DNA of 64,000 nucleotides from Trichoplusia ni (GCF_003590095.1 NC_039478.1:2046001-2110000), one strand, 5' to 3'. Counted from the stretch's first letter, positions 15,101-28,022 are shown. The notes: generated by a model from the sequence alone, not told the origin. A program made the numbers and translations.

Positions 15101-16063
15101 AGGGATTCGACTTAAGTATAGATTTAAACATTATTTTATAGACACTGAAAGTGGTATTGAAATTTTAAATGTGTGTATATTTTAATATATCTGTAAGTAA
15201 AATTACGTTGCGCTGAATAATGTAACACGACCAATTGTGTTATTTATGAGTCGGTACGTTTTGTTTAATCCTCTATTTAGTTGAAATAATAAATTTTGCA
15301 ACGTATATAGTGCTGATCTTAGAGCTCTAGTCTGTGAAATATGAGCATGAGTACATGCAAATCAAAACAACGTCCATATCGATTGCGTCGTCCGATATTC
15401 TAAACCACCTTATACCAGTGACTGAGCGGCGTACACAAAACGCTCCTTGTTCCGCGCACGGCCAGTAATACATCATTTTGTCAATCTGTCGGTCCGAATG
15501 TGACAGACGCACAAAAGCTGCAACCACTGGCCGAGAGGTAAACCATTTCACAATACGCGCACCTTGCCTTTCATCCCGGAGGATAGCGGCCCGCGTCTCT
15601 CTCGGGGGAACATTGTCACACAGAACGAAGTTTGATTGTTCGTACAGTACAGCCTCTTAAGTTCAGTGTACCGTCAAGCAGCTTTCCGCGCTATATAAGG
15701 CTACGTTTGTTGGCTCGAGATAAGCTTTGTTTATTTTATTCCAGCGATTAGCTGGTATCGCGTCTTTATTTCTACAGTTTTATGGAGTTACTTTACGATC
15801 ACTGCGTAATTAACATTTAGGTTACAGGTTTATACATCACGGTTACAACTATATCACATAACACATTGGTACGGGGCGATGGTTTGGAACTTTGAAAGCG
15901 CCGTGGGCGGCGAGGCACAGCACTTACTCTTTCCTTTAACGAATTCCGAATGCTTGTGTCGTGCGGGGACGTGGTGTTGTCGATGTCCGTGGCCGCGGGA
16001 GGCGGCCGCGCTCCCGACTGCGACGAGGCAAAGGTACCACAACAAGGCACGCGCAGCGACCAT
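2290..16063 (-). CDS. Egfr: epidermal growth factor receptor (receptor tyrosine kinase), five coding exons
   Basis: Cell-surface receptor for EGF/TGF-alpha-type ligands (Spitz, Vein and Gurken in Drosophila) that signals through Ras/MAPK. Coding exons in transcript order are 15928-16063, 6108-7508, 5668-5800, 3345-5184 and 2290-3129. The junction phases fit at all four borders and give 1449 residues with one stop, close to the usual insect EGFR length. Order: signal peptide (about 1-21), L1 (about 46-200), furin-like CR1 (about 204-350), L2 (about 360-505), CR2 (about 513-800), transmembrane helix (about 816-839), kinase (about 890-1155) and tail. Visible kinase residues are the loop GFGAFGKV, Lys920 of VAIKVLK, HRDLAARN with Asp1012, and Asp1030 of DFG, so the enzyme should be active. 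No frameshift or internal stop is seen. The identity is very secure. A 5' non-coding exon further upstream cannot be excluded. Confidence 0.96.
3345..5184 (-). CDS. Egfr: EGFR coding exon 4: end of CR2, transmembrane helix, tyrosine kinase
   Basis: An 1840-nt exon. It begins with one nucleotide that completes a Gly codon and ends in phase 0 at PSYSTQ. It contains repeated CxxC modules of the second cysteine-rich region, an extra CR2 stretch typical of insect EGFRs, the membrane helix IPTVLVIILVIAFILLVILG, a basic juxtamembrane segment and the whole kinase domain. Having the kinase uninterrupted in one exon fits the intron-poor insect gene structure. Confidence 0.95.
5668..5800 (-). CDS. Egfr: EGFR coding exon 3: start of second cysteine-rich region
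   Basis: A 133-nt exon encoding EKENMVCDPQCSADGCWGPG and the cysteines that follow. It starts with two nucleotides of a split Glu codon and ends with two nucleotides of a split Gly codon. The donor is GTGGGT, a weaker match than the other donors. CDPQC..GCWGPGP is the hallmark of the ErbB CR2 start. Confidence 0.93.
6108..7508 (-). CDS. Egfr: EGFR coding exon 2: L1, CR1 and L2 ligand-binding domains
   Basis: A 1401-nt exon encoding residues 46-512. It opens with the ErbB signature ICIGTNGRMSVPSN, where the first Ile codon is split with exon 1. It continues through the L1 fold, the furin-like cysteine array (CPRCDPSCEAGCWGEGPENC onward) and L2, ending at NNGNPKTC. All expected cysteines of the array appear present and the frame is intact. 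Confidence 0.95.
10708..13083 (+). CDS. possible nested secreted-protein gene fragment, three putative exons
   Basis: Opposite strand within EGFR intron 1. Exon a (10708-10800) runs from ATG and encodes MFYLCFLLSSYCCCLALAKR followed by KWQCQDETSIE, a signal-peptide-like start, and ends in phase 0 at GTAAGT. Exon b (12494-12552), after a CAG acceptor, encodes PGGNIAISFATRVNSMEVR and ends in phase 2 at GTGAGT. Exon c (13044-13083), after a TTTTAG acceptor, completes a Ser codon, encodes FQSSSFFRLSKVQ and ends in phase 0 at GTAAGT. The phases agree and all frames are open, but the segments are short and the acceptors have weak pyrimidine tracts. No terminal exon or family was recognised, so chance is a real alternative. 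Confidence 0.25.
13655..13915. repeat. lepidopteran interspersed repeat fragment
   Basis: It begins with a TACTAATATATAAAGC-type end, has an internal stretch resembling a repeat common in noctuid DNA (PFAM-less, non-coding), and ends with the GCGGGCAACAGCTAG-type terminus. The same terminus in the opposite orientation opens the copy at 25857. I recognise the family from memory of lepidopteran genomes; its class (non-LTR tail or SINE-like) is not certain. Confidence 0.65.
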
Positions 16064-16320
16064 GCTGCGACATCACTCGCGGAGCTACGCACACGACCGG
16101 CCGGCACTAACTTCCATCGTGTACTGGCCCGCCCGGTTTGTGGAGCCTCGCGTTGCGCGGGCGCACCCACAGACTCAAGCCTCCATAGAACTGGTACGGA
16201 GGCTCGCGTTTGGGCGGGAAATACTTTGGCTCTATGATATTTTGATTGATCGTTTGATATTTACGCGTTTACACTGATTTACATTAAAGTCTGATTATTA
16301 ATTATTTTTGTTAAATCCGT
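15560..16320 (-). promoter_or_regulatory. CpG-rich EGFR promoter and 5' UTR region
   Basis: A markedly GC- and CpG-rich island in an AT-rich background, spanning EGFR exon 1 and about 250 bp upstream of its ATG. No convincing acceptor lies just upstream of the ATG, so transcription may start here. A possible upstream non-coding exon ends at a GTGAGC donor near 16635 on the same strand. Confidence 0.5.
15928..16063 (-). CDS. Egfr: EGFR coding exon 1: signal peptide
   Basis: 136 nt from ATG (context GCAGCATGG) to donor GTAAGT, ending with one nucleotide of the Ile codon that begins ICIGTNG in exon 2. It encodes MVAARALLWYLCLVAVGSAA, a classical secretion signal, then a His/Arg-rich stretch ending SEFVKGK. 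The exact phase match with exon 2 is the main reason for choosing this start. Confidence 0.9.
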
Positions 16321-19300
16321 GTCACTAGCATAGCGCGTGACCGTAAGCGAGAACAATTACGACGGCGAAAAGTCACAAAATATTTAAAACTTCACACAAG
16401 TTCACGTAATATCACAAAATGCTTAAAACTTTTATTAAGCGATACAGCAACAACACGACCGGCAAGTTCAGCGGCTCGGCACCTTTTCGTGGGCCGCGTC
16501 TAAACCCGCGAGGGTCTACGCCTGCCCTCTCACGAGCACAGGTAAACGTCGAGAAGGACGCAGGTATGCGTCGCACTCGACACGCCGTAGAAAAAAACCA
16601 CGTAACAAAAGTTTTTAATAACGCATTGTGCTCACCTAGTACAGATACGAACAAATTGTACTGACGGACGGACGAAATGTAGCTTTTCGACGTATCATGC
16701 ACCATTTTCGGTTAGTTTTGGTAATTAAAGTCTCTGATGTGTTGGATTTTTTATAAGTTTAATATTCTGCTCCCCTCGGTTCTGATATAAGAAAGCCTAT
16801 TACAGAATTATGTTCACAATAAAAACTAAATCCAAATCTTAAGTGGATATGAAAATGAATTAAGATTATCCTTAGGGTTTCTATAAATGTCGGAGTCGTA
16901 AACTTATACTGAAACTTTTATGGAAAATGCCTTGCGGCTATAGGCTGGTATTATCTGTAATATTAATATGATAAATAAAGCTTTGCACGTGCCATCCCTA
17001 GAGTCTAGTTTAAGTCGGCCAGTGACTAATCTTGCAGGTTCGAGTGGCACTATAATCGTTACCGTTGCCTAACGTGTAACTAGGCAACCAAGTAATATCG
17101 AATCCCGAGGTACTCTTATTAAGCGCGCCTTAACGAACGTTTGTTTGTAGTTCTGAATTTAAATTTTGTATCGTTCTAGCACTGAAATATAAAATTTTTA
17201 TTTGATCCATTTGTTTTTTCTTAGTAACAATCTTTTTTTTGCTTTATGCCCTTTCCATAAAGTTTGAGCTAAGCACTAAGATTGTAGAGTATTCAATATA
17301 GTTTTAAGTAAGAAGCGTAAATAATATCTATCATCGAATATTTTACAATTCATCACTCACACATAGTCACCTAAACCGCCAAATCACGATACAAATTCGA
17401 AGATGTCATTATGACACAGACTTACTAATGCTTGCGCACACATCATAAGCGGACAGTGGACATTAATTTACACTATTTATAGTGTAATGTATCAATATCA
17501 AGTTATTTACCCGCCTTAGATTATATTGTAGACACAGATAGCAAGCGCGCGTTGAACTCTTTACGAAAGTTGAGAACTAACCCTCACCACGATATCCTTA
17601 CCGACCGCAGCACAAAACTGTATAGCCCAGTTGCTTAACCATCGACGGCTTTATTACACCGCATATTTTATCTAGCGGTCGTAAGCCAGCTATGTAAGAC
17701 GCATTCCGAAGATGTCGTTTATAACGGATTCGCGGAATGAATGTTTGATCAGTCGTAAAGTCGTAGCGAGTTCAACTCGTACTTCTGAACGTGGACTAGG
17801 AATGCTCTTACAAATCTCTCAGTCTTATTATATCAAAGAGAATGTTTATAAAGACACGGTATTTTTTATAGTTTTCTTTAAGTACTCAATGTAATTTTGT
17901 AATTAACGATTAAGTTTATTGCGTGTCAAAGAATTTTTCAATTAACGTAAAGTTCAGGTTTGTTGCGCTAGAAGCTGCAAGGAATGTCGGTAGAAAATTC
18001 TCGTAAAGCTCATAGAGACAATTAGAAAATGAGGACATAGTGTGTCATTCGAGTTTTTGCTTCTTTTCCAAGCAATCAAGTTGCTGGTACCTTCATATAC
18101 AGCTTCTCACATGGCTTGTACTAGTCGCATAAATGTTAAAGTTGTGTTTGTCTATTATGCTTGCTAACCAGCTGGCATAAGTAATGTTAAGTTTTAATGT
18201 TATTGCCGATATCCTATTGGCTAGCACAAGAAAAAACTAGGTCCACAAAAGAGTGATAAAAATAAAGGTCAATAACAAAACGAAAATTATCTACAAAACA
18301 TTGTTTTAGGAACAAAATAATATAAAAGTTTAACTCCTTTCACTAGTAATAATGAACAGTTAACACACGCGACTAAAACTCCATAAAAATACAGTTAAAA
18401 TATTTTGAACACTGCCATCTGCCTCCAAAGCTAACCGCTCGCCCTTTTAGCATAATTTCACATAAAATAACTAGCAGTTATACTGACAACATATTCACCA
18501 TGCAACTTCAGTTCCTACTTCCCAGTACAATAACACCAAAATAAGTTAGCAGACGAAATGAACTCTGAAACAAGTAACTTTAGAACCAGAATCGAATGTG
18601 TCGAGTTATTTGATATGTTTGTTGTGGTCGGCCCTTATACACGCCTACAGGTCAGCTCGCTTCGTCAGGCTGTCAATAAAATATCGGTTAAACAACATAC
18701 GTTATACAGTGTGTGGTGTTTTAAGCGAATACTCGGCAACCTTGGAAAAATAAGTAAATATTTTATTATTGTTTAAAAAAAGTAAATTGAAATTATATTC
18801 TGAAACCGCAAAAGTTCATGGCAAGAAATTGAAAACTTAAATATTCCATGTCGTAACATGGCAGAGTCGATATTGATTTGTTCTCGAAGTTGAAATCTCA
18901 TTCGCTCGTTCCCATATCGCAATAACTATACACGCTGACGAGTGAGGTTATAAACGAACAAACACGGGTTTCGATACTGCGCTATTTTATTCGAAACAGA
19001 ACAAACAAAACATTATTAAGGATTACAAGTAAAGCACGGGTCGCAGGTTCTACCTGTGAGCACAATAGTGAAATCAAAGCTCCATTGTGGCTATACAATG
19101 CAGTCAAGTGGTTGGCGGGGCTTTGTGTACACCGTCCACTAGAACTGCCTGTTGCTACGCTTACAAGGCACGGCGCAGTCCGCTGCCAATTTTTTTCAAG
19201 CCTAGTCACTTTTTGTAGCTTTGTAATCTCAAGATCATTGCTTCGAGCCTTCAAAATTGGAATCCTCTTACGTCATTGTCGAAAGAGTATTTAGTTCAAA

Positions 19301-22300
19301 TATTTTATTTGGATTTTTCCCACAGCAGGGTGTAGGTAATATTCGAAGTTCAAGTTTATTTAAAACATGAATTGTTCATGACAATTGCTCTAAATTTTCT
19401 CTTGTCAAAAATGTAGAGGTACATAAAATATTGGTGTAATATTTTAATCTCTCAGATTTAAGAAACTCCCACCGTAAATGTGGAGAAATGTCTGTAACGG
19501 TTATTATCTTATTTGCTGGATTATTTTTTACTGCACAATAAATCAACAGCCTCCGAGCCGATCGTAAAATCGTAGATGACATGTAGGTAGAGCAGCACAG
19601 CCTTCTACGAGATTAGATTAGATTTGATAAATCGGCAAAAGTCTTGTTCAGAATATTAGAATATACGTATTTTTTGCTTAATATTCGATAGATTTTGCCT
19701 TAAGAGATATGAAAGAAACTTATGTTTTTTGGTCCACAGCAAATTAGCGGAATCTCGTCTATAAACTTTTTATACTAGAACTTCAGATTTAAGTTTTATA
19801 TTTTCTTCTTAATTTTTTTCAATATGTTTTATAGAACTTAGGCATTCTTTATTTTCAAAGTACATACGTTAAACCCTAGCTTATTTTTTTATAAATTCCA
19901 TAATTTAATTTCAGTTAAATTTTTAATCTTGCGTTTTTAATTTTGAACTACGGCACAAGTATTGTGTAGATATTGTAACAACAGCCTAGACCATACAATC
20001 ACAGCTTGCTGTTTTAAGCCAAGCTTCAATAATACTGGGAATATTATCGCGTACTGTGACATGGTACAATCTTAGCAATTCTAATTCGGCAAAGCATAGT
20101 GGATAATATGGACGTATATCTAACTCTTAAGGACTGGTTGGTTAAGGCTAGTCTATCCATTAATGTGTCGATATCTGCCGTGATAACTTCAGCACTGTCT
20201 AACAAGTCGCTATGGTTTTAAATGGAATCATATCAAATTATTTCTAGCTAGCATTAAAATGAACTGGAATTTTGTTAGTGATTTTTGTAATTCATTAAAT
20301 GGTACATTTGTGTATTTAATATGCACGTCTATTTTAAATAATATTTATCTACAATGTTTGAATATAAAACTGTTTTTTTATTAATAGTACTTTATATTAT
20401 ATTCGTGTACACATTGGCATCAAATTAAATGTAAATATCCCGCTGTCAATACCTATCAAATAGTCCGGTCAAAATTCAACTGTACAAGTGTATTAATTAG
20501 TGTTTTGTAACAAAGCCCAAATAGCTATGTAAACGTAAGCTATAAACAAAATGGGCAGTTTGTATTCCACGCAGTCCTGCGGGGAACTACCGACCACATT
20601 TCGGGTGGTCTGTCACACGGACTACAGTTCAGCAATGCGCTTGTTGTTCTTAAACCCAGATTTTGAATATGCAGCCATTTTTATCAGGCGTCTTATTACT
20701 TGCATAATAATCCTACACCCTACTAAGAAAGCTACGGTCATCACTTCTAATTAGGTACGCAATCACTTACGGCTAGATGTTAAGCGTCAAATTAATTAAA
20801 AACAATTCTTTATACGCAGTTAGCAGTAACTGTTTATCGATCGTCAGAAAAAATGGTTTCTAAGTCAGATACACGTACATTAGCATGATATATGGCTGAA
20901 TTCTTTCGATAGTATTCAGAGGTAATTTATAAGCAAATGAATTTTCACTAATGTTTAAATTGACAACGCATTTTGGTGGTAAAGCAGCTCAACATTATAT
21001 TAGATCTCTCGTTTATAAAGATTAGTATTATACTAAATGGCTAAAACGTTTTGCCCGTTAATGTCTTATTAATTTAGCAACATTCCTAACCAGATTTTTA
21101 CATTTAAATTAGTGGCAAAACCTGGTAAAGATGCCATAGAGAAACCTGAATGTAGCTTAATGAACTTTGTCGCATTCACCTGTCTAAGCGGCCAGTGATT
21201 TATTTATGACTCAATTTAACAGGCATTAATCACCAATTAATTTGAGAAAACTATTATTTAATGTTTTACGTTTGCATGCACTATTTTAAGTACTTAAAAA
21301 CTACTTATAACCCGATGCAATCAAAATTAAATGCCCAATAATATTTTACAAAACTAAGGTCGGATGGCGTGGAAAATAAACAACGACGAAGGTAACAGAC
21401 GCAGCCGCCACCTAGAAACATTAAAAATTATGTTTCAGATCATTAATACTAAACGTAGAAACTTAATAATTTCCGCCTATTATACATTTTGTAATAAAAA
21501 ACGCATTCTTGGATACCAGCCAGTATCCCACTGCGTCGGGGTTGGAGATTCGACTTTATGATGTACAACCTTAATTAACTAACAAGCAAATCTCGACTGT
21601 GTGACGCAGGCAATAGAATTCAACTCAACAGGTGCGTTTTCGTTATACACAAAATACAATACGGTGTTAATAATAAAGAATATGTTTGAGTGTTCGAAAT
21701 GTAAAGAAATCAAAGGGCGAGGCATCTGCCACCCCCAACTGCTCGTCGTAATCATATCAATAAGTTAGGCCGCAAGTTTATTTTTATCGATATCAATCGA
21801 TCATAATGTCGTGTGTTAACGATACCATCAGATTCGTTCCTTTTGATTTAAAAATCGAGTGTTTTATAATTATAAGCGATCGAGACTCGAGTTTTTTCGA
21901 AACGCTGATTTCTATCAGTGATTTGTTATTTGAGAGAGAACCACAAATTAAGGTACCTACTTAATTATAAATCTATCAGGCGGACGCTCGAGGTGGTTCA
22001 CACTCTTTCGGATGAGAGAACTTTGGAAACGTTCGCAGCGGCTCAGCAGCGCTGTCAATACGATGCAAACGTGGATAACATGCCCCGATAAGCAGATAAA
22101 CTTGAAAAGGACTTGTGTAGTTTAAAATTAATTATCTTCAGACTATACAAAGGGGAAAGATCGAGGCACAACGCTATGCGAAGATCGTTCAGAATGCATT
22201 TGTTTGGTAGATATGCATCAAGACGTTTGCATGTGTTTTCTGAACAATTCTCATGGTAATGTATGGCATTCGACGCATGATCGCTCACGGGTTTCGGGTC

Positions 22301-25180
22301 CCCATGGCTTGCACTCTGTACCCCAAATGAAAATAGAACATGACGAAACTAAGACATGACAAAAGACTGAATACATTGTCATGCAAGTACCCTTTTAGTA
22401 CAAATAGACCACAATGTGTGCAATACATTGTAGTCTTTAATTTTCAAGGCAAACAAAAAACACGTTTGAGGAAACTGATTCCATTTTCAGATTTTGTCTG
22501 ATCTCTACATATTTATGTGAATTATAACAACACTATTATCAATGGTACGCATGTTTCTTTAAATTACAATATTTATTAGGTGTTACATTGTAATGGAGTA
22601 AATAGAATTGAAAGAGGCACCGCATTCGAGTCCTATTTAATCCCGAATTCAAGTTTTGCAACCGTCCTAGCTTGCAGACAGTTTATGACGTGAAAAACCG
22701 CAGTACGACGATCGTAAGATCCTGATAAATACACTGCTGAAATTATAATGATCGAGACAGATGCACTTTTGACATACGCCCGAACAAAAGGCCCGTTCGC
22801 ACGCTCGCCACAAAACAACTTTTTTTGTAGAAGCCTTCGAACGGAATCTAAACGCGAATCACATTGTGGGATCCTGCCTTCTTATTTCAAATTTTAGTTT
22901 TTTTTTCCTTCTGGCTACTTGGAAATGTTGGCGATGTCTTACACTTCATTTTCGGGAAGAACGATTAAATTAAAATTAAGTTTTTTGACAAATTGACTGC
23001 AGTGAGAACTGTAGTCCGTAGAACTGAAGGCATTGGAGTGTACCGTTATAATTGGTACGTGCGATGCATTAGCAGTACAACAAAGTAGCTAATTTAGACT
23101 TAAGTAGTTTTGATCTTATTTGAAATTGGACTGCTTACAATTAGAGTTAAAAGCTGGTTCGTAAATTGGAAAAGATCTCGATTGAGATAGCCATTATTTA
23201 AATTCGATTGCCGTTGAAAAGATTTTCGTTTTGAAGTAAGTTTTATTTTTTTAAAAGTCTTTCGTGTGTATCATCTGACCTAGATTGGCGATAGTCTTTG
23301 TCATCCTTATCAGCCATAATTATGTTATGTAAACTTGTAAACGAGTTGTTTAATAGCTAGTGGACATTAGAGTTTAGCACAATCTTCTTATCTCATTTGT
23401 TTTCATCAATATTAAAAACGTATTACGAACAAAAACAACATAATTATGATCACATACATCTTCTACAAATATTTTTAAACTCGTCCCATAAAGCATACAA
23501 CATTTTTGGGAATTTTCGGTGGGTCTAAAGTACATTGTGAAGAAATATGATTTAACTTCATATAGAGCCGGACAAGAATGTGACATAACCAAGGTTATAT
23601 GCGCTCAGAGCTGACAGTCGGTCATAAATCGTTGACGTAAAAACGAGCGTTATACCACACCACTCGACGACCAAAATGGACGATTAAAATCTGAAATAAA
23701 ACTACAACACGGCATGCTTTTGTCTTACTGTTGTAGACACGACTACAACAGGCTTTTATCTGTTGGACGCCGGTGCCCGTACCTTATATTAAAAAAAATA
23801 TGGAAGGAGCGATGGCGCGCGCAGGTAACCCGGCCATTTTGTTTCACGTTTTTATTGTTATTCTTATTCAATAATCCGCATGTTTTATGGCTTGTTAGGC
23901 AGTTTGTTACGATTCGAGGTTACTAATTAAGTAACGGGAAACACCAGTAGCAGGAAATGTTCATTATCTGAACGATTTTTGGGGTTCCGTGCCCCGGGGT
24001 ACTTCAGAATTGCTTTTACTCTCGTTTGCTCGTTTAAATAAAGATTTATTAAGTAAAGTGGCCACTGGTGAGCAGCTGGTGTAAATTTAGGTGAGATTAT
24101 GTGTGTAGCAGCAAATGTTGAGCACGAGTATTTCTTTTTATGTTTTTCGCACCCAAGGAAGGTTATTTTGATAAAGTCTTGAGTGTCAAGACAGTGTTGA
24201 CACTCAAAGAGGTCGGTTAGTTGAAGGACGAATGCGATAAGTTCTTCGCAACTTTTACGGACATAATATTATGAACCAACTGAATATACTTTACAAAAAA
24301 ACTTAACAAGTTTTATCATAACGTTTAAATTTGCTGTAGCTTGTCTCTTTTTGTCGTGTTCGAAAGGCAGCTATTACGAGAGCATTCGCTAATGATATGT
24401 TTGGAAGTGGCGTGATAAACGGGTCTTAGTCCATCGTATCATTAATGATAATAATCTGAACTAATGATTAGGTATCAAAAATGCATCCTCGTAACAAACA
24501 GGAAACATAATGTTTACCTACCAACATTTTTTATGTTAATCTGGAGTCGCAATGTAAAAAATCTCATTTATTTTAATTAATGCGTAATTGACGATATCCC
24601 GTGATTATACACGATTATACTGATGAATAACTCATTGATAAGTTGACACAACAAAGGTTTTACTGTTGGCAACCTTTTTAATTTATTCGAATGTGTAACA
24701 TCATTACAGCAACATACACAATATGTTTGGCAGGGTCTAACTACTCATATAAATAGGTACAGATAACACCCACGATAATATAATTTAACAGAAATCTATA
24801 AATCACACATTTAAGTTATCTATTAATAAGTTTTAACTTAGCGCAGGCAGAGTTAAGTATATTTTCAGATAGCTAATCATTTTTAAATGAAAAAAGCAGA
24901 GCAATTTATTAAATAAAAAATAATTATAGTAACACGTGATCTTGTAATTCAAATGTCTTTGTCAATTAGAAATGGTATCTTCTCCAACATTTGAGCTTGT
25001 TCTTTACAGTATCGACAATCGCTTAACATTATAGTCATTTAAAAACTAATCAAAACACATTTTTTTCATGTATACAGGGATAGGCATCATTTAAGGGTGG
25101 TACATAATCAGTACTATTTTATTTTCCTTTTATTTTTATGCCATGTACTAGAAAAGACGACTTCACATCATCCTGATTGC
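16321..25180. other. gene-poor intergenic region between EGFR and the micro-exon gene
   Basis: About 9 kb of AT-rich DNA with only short chance reading frames. A CpG-rich patch at 16440-16670 may contain a non-coding EGFR 5' exon. Small fragments resembling common lepidopteran repeats occur, for example the GGGGTTCCGTGCCCC-type end near 23980. I see no supportable gene. Confidence 0.5.
24179..24207. repeat. perfect 11-bp inverted repeat (hairpin)
   Basis: TTGAGTGTCAA, a 7-nt spacer, then TTGACACTCAA. The stem is perfect but short for a microRNA precursor. Function is unknown. Confidence 0.6.
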
Positions 25181-25184
25181 TACA

Positions 25185-25565
25185 CGAATGAATCATCATC
25201 GGCCTACCCTTTTCCCAACTATGTTGGGGTCGGCTACCAGTCCAACCGGTTTCAGCTGAATACCAGTGCTTTACAAGGAGCGACTGTCTATCTGACCTCC
25301 TCAACCCAATTACCTGGGCAACACGATACCCCTTGGTTAGACTGGCTGTCAGACTTTTCAAGCTTTTGACTACCTGTAACGACTGTCAAAGATGTAGGAA
25401 TAAAAGCCGGGACCCACAATTTAACGTGCCCTCCGAAACGCGGAGGAACTCGTTAAGACAAAGATGGTCACCCATCTACGGACCAACCGCGTCAAGCATA
25501 GCTTAACCTGTGATCGTTTCACTTATGCGGTTGTAGCTTAGCCACGAGCTCCTCTAGCTCCACGT
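25185..25565. repeat. noctuid interspersed repeat
   Basis: About 380 bp including GTTGGGGTCGGCTACCAGTC, a central stretch around CCCTCCGAAACGCGGAGGAA and an end at GCCACGAGCTCCTC. The internal organisation matches a repeat seen many times in noctuid genomic sequence. It has no intact protein; the open frame at 25097-25369 lies partly inside it and is not a gene. Confidence 0.7.
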
Positions 25566-25856
25566 ATGAATGCGGATATCAATACAGATGTTCAATTCTT
25601 TACAATTCTTATAAACTTCCACGTTTCCTTTTAAGTATACTTGCATTTCAAGTATTATATCTAGTGATAAATATTAAAAATTATAAAACTTGAAGAATCC
25701 TACTCTATCAGGTTGTTCTAGAGTCTTGTGGGAAACTCGTGTTTCTAGGAATTTTAAGACACAGGTATAAATTCCGCGACCGTTGATGATATTTATGATG
25801 TAAATTGATCCGTACCAGAAGTATTTTGGGAAAGTATTATACTCGTATATGGTAAA

Positions 25857-26168
25857 ACTAGCTGTTGCCCGCGACTTCGTCCGCGTGGTTAGAAGATATA
25901 AGTTATAATTTATACCTGCCTTCTATCTATCTATCCGCCTTCTATCTTGTAGGATTCAGTCAGCGTTTGCAATGTAAGCGCAAAAAATGTGTTTTTTACG
26001 ACCTCACATTAGAAACCTCAAAAATTGTAGCCTATGTGTTATTCTGATGTATAAGCTATATTGTGGTAAAGTTTCATTCAAATCCATTCAGTAGTTTTTA
26101 CGTGAAAGAGTAACAAACATCCATACATTCATACTTACAAACTTTCGCCTTTATAATAGTAGTAGGAT
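25857..26168. repeat. lepidopteran interspersed repeat copy
   Basis: It starts CTAGCTGTTGCCCGCGACTT, continues through the GTAAAGTTTCATTC and GTGAAAGAGTAACAAAC motifs and ends TTTATAATAGTAGTAGGAT. This is the same family as 13655-13915, in the opposite orientation. It lies just downstream of the micro-exon gene on that gene's strand. Confidence 0.75.
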
Positions 26169-26215
26169 GAGGTAAATATAACTAACTTGTAAATAGAGAT
26201 GTATTTTGTACAGTG

Positions 26216-26289
26216 TCAGTCTTCAACAAAAATATTATGCATTTCTATACTGCCGTATATTTCATTTCGCCTAATCTTAGTAATCCATC
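26216..26289 (-). CDS. possible terminal exon of the micro-exon gene
   Basis: An acceptor ATGGTAG is followed, in the required phase, by about 24 codons (GWITKIRRNEIYGSIEMHN and on) and TGA. It would follow the last micro-exon (26490-26516) after a 200-nt intron. There is no good polyadenylation signal before the repeat at 26168, and the true last exon may lie elsewhere. Confidence 0.22.
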
Positions 26290-26489
26290 CTACCATAAAG
26301 CGTAAGATTGTTTAACTCGTATTAAACGCCAGTGTTTTTGCTCTGAACTAATAAGAGTGATTGAGGTCACCAAGCCAAACAGTGCCGATCGCCGTATGGG
26401 ACAAGCGTGATCCACGAATGATTGTATTGAGTCTCGGTGTCTTTGTGAAATTACTAAACTCTTATCTACTCTCCTTCTACTGTACTTAC

Positions 26490-28022
26490 CGTTCTCCTCA
26501 GGCATAAATGCCGAAGCTGCTTGTAACAAAACGATAGACTCTTTAATATTGAAACAACATTGAGAAGGAACTTTGGGAATGTCATAAGAGTTGATTATCA
26601 ATAACTGTTTTTCACTAAAGCTATTATTTCTAAGTCTCTTTTTTTTTTCGGAATTTTTTCAGATTAAAAATGATAATACTTATTTTAAGTGTAATTGAGT
26701 AAAAAGGAGGATTCAGATGTATTAAATACTTACTGATTTCATCATAGGAAATATCCCAGGCTGCGTGTAAGAAATAGAAGGAAATAAGTACATACATAAT
26801 GACAATATACATACATAGGTAAAGCGGGAATATTTTTTAAAGTTGCTATAAAGATAAGTAGCGTTAGGCCAGCACACAACTACACTAAAGTGAGAGAGAA
26901 GAGAGTAAGAACTCCTTATCTCTGTCTCTCTTCTAGATCTAAAATCATTATTTAAGAAGTAGAGTCAGTTCTTAAAACAAGACTTCATATGTGAAAGCAA
27001 GACACCGCTATACAATGCTTTCCGATAAAGGACTGCATTTCTTTTTTTTAACTTGATCATTTTGTTTTGTTCACGCTAATTTAGCATCCGTCAAAACGTC
27101 CTCAAAATAAAAATATCAAAACGATAAACCTAAAGTAATTATGTAGATAATAAAGTATTAATTAAGTGTGAGACTTTGATAGTCTTAACCTAATTTACCC
27201 GTATTGTAACCGGTATAATTCTCACAACTATTATTATTTATAACATACTTAAAGGGTAATTTGGAAATGGTACATTGGTGACAACTTCCTTACAGCTAGC
27301 ATACATGTAAACTTACTCTCATTTTCCAATGCAATTGCTTCGTCTAAGGCTGCATGTAAAAATAGGTTATTAAACAAACTTATTATACGCTTATTAAACG
27401 AGATACGAAAGTATCTGCCGCGCGAACGCTTTCACATCCTATATACAGCTAAAGGAAACGGCATAGCAAATTCATCTGTTTTGTGTTTATAGAATGACTT
27501 CGGCATAATCAGTGACAATTAAACCGTTGTCCTGAGTGAAACACTGCCGCGTGAAAATTAGTCTCAAGCTTTATACTATCTAAAACGCGGCAGAAATGTG
27601 TGAAACAAATGCCGCGAGTCACAATCCTGCGCGGTTTTAGAACGGAACCTTTATGAATTTCGATTTTGCTTAAATATTTATTGATTCGGAAAATAAAATC
27701 TCTACAGTTCTTATCAACACTAAACTTACTGAGATTTTGGTATAACAATGCCTCTTCCTCAGCTGCATGAAACAAAATTAATTTCTATTGAATTTATATT
27801 TCGATATTGAAATTAAGCAACCCCGAATATAGGAGTACGTAAACAAATTCAAAAGCTTCATCATCATAAGTTTATTGGACATTTCAACTTTAAGTAAAAC
27901 AGGTGGAATGCTCTAAATCAAAAAAAGTTTCCGAAGATTGAAACAAAAAAGTTTAGCTCCAATAAATCTGAAGATTTACTCCTAAAACTTACTCATGTGT
28001 CCATTATCCAGTACTTCAAAAG
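26490..28022 (-). CDS. micro-exon gene, 3' block (exons 37-41)
   Basis: Transcript order, with the first residue being the junction codon as read with G: 27993-28022 (AFEVLDNGHM), 27730-27762 (AEEEALLYQNL), 27317-27349 (ALDEAIALENE), 26734-26760 (AWDISYDEI), 26490-26516 (ASAFMPEEN). Their acceptors carry the strongest shared motif (CATGCAG or CACGCAG). These units are acidic. An LxxNL-like ending is shared with exons 29 and 33, which supports common descent. Confidence 0.82.

Larger units (their letters stand above)
7509..15927 (-). other. EGFR intron 1 (8.4 kb)
   Basis: Non-coding on the minus strand. It contains a degenerate lepidopteran interspersed repeat (about 13655-13915), a perfect CRE-type palindrome TGACGTCA at 12330-12337, and three phase-compatible exon-like segments on the plus strand (10708-13083, listed separately). 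Insect EGFR genes can use alternative first exons; I did not identify a second one that joins in phase. Confidence 0.75.

Noticed and set aside
15817..16277. Other frames in the CpG-rich EGFR promoter region on both strands
   Set aside because: GC-rich sequence leaves all frames open; only the minus frame starting at 16063 joins in phase to EGFR exon 2.
24179..24207. Hairpin considered as a microRNA precursor
   Set aside because: An 11-bp stem is too short and the flanks do not extend the pairing.
25097..25369. 90-codon plus-strand frame
   Set aside because: Most of it lies inside a noctuid interspersed repeat.
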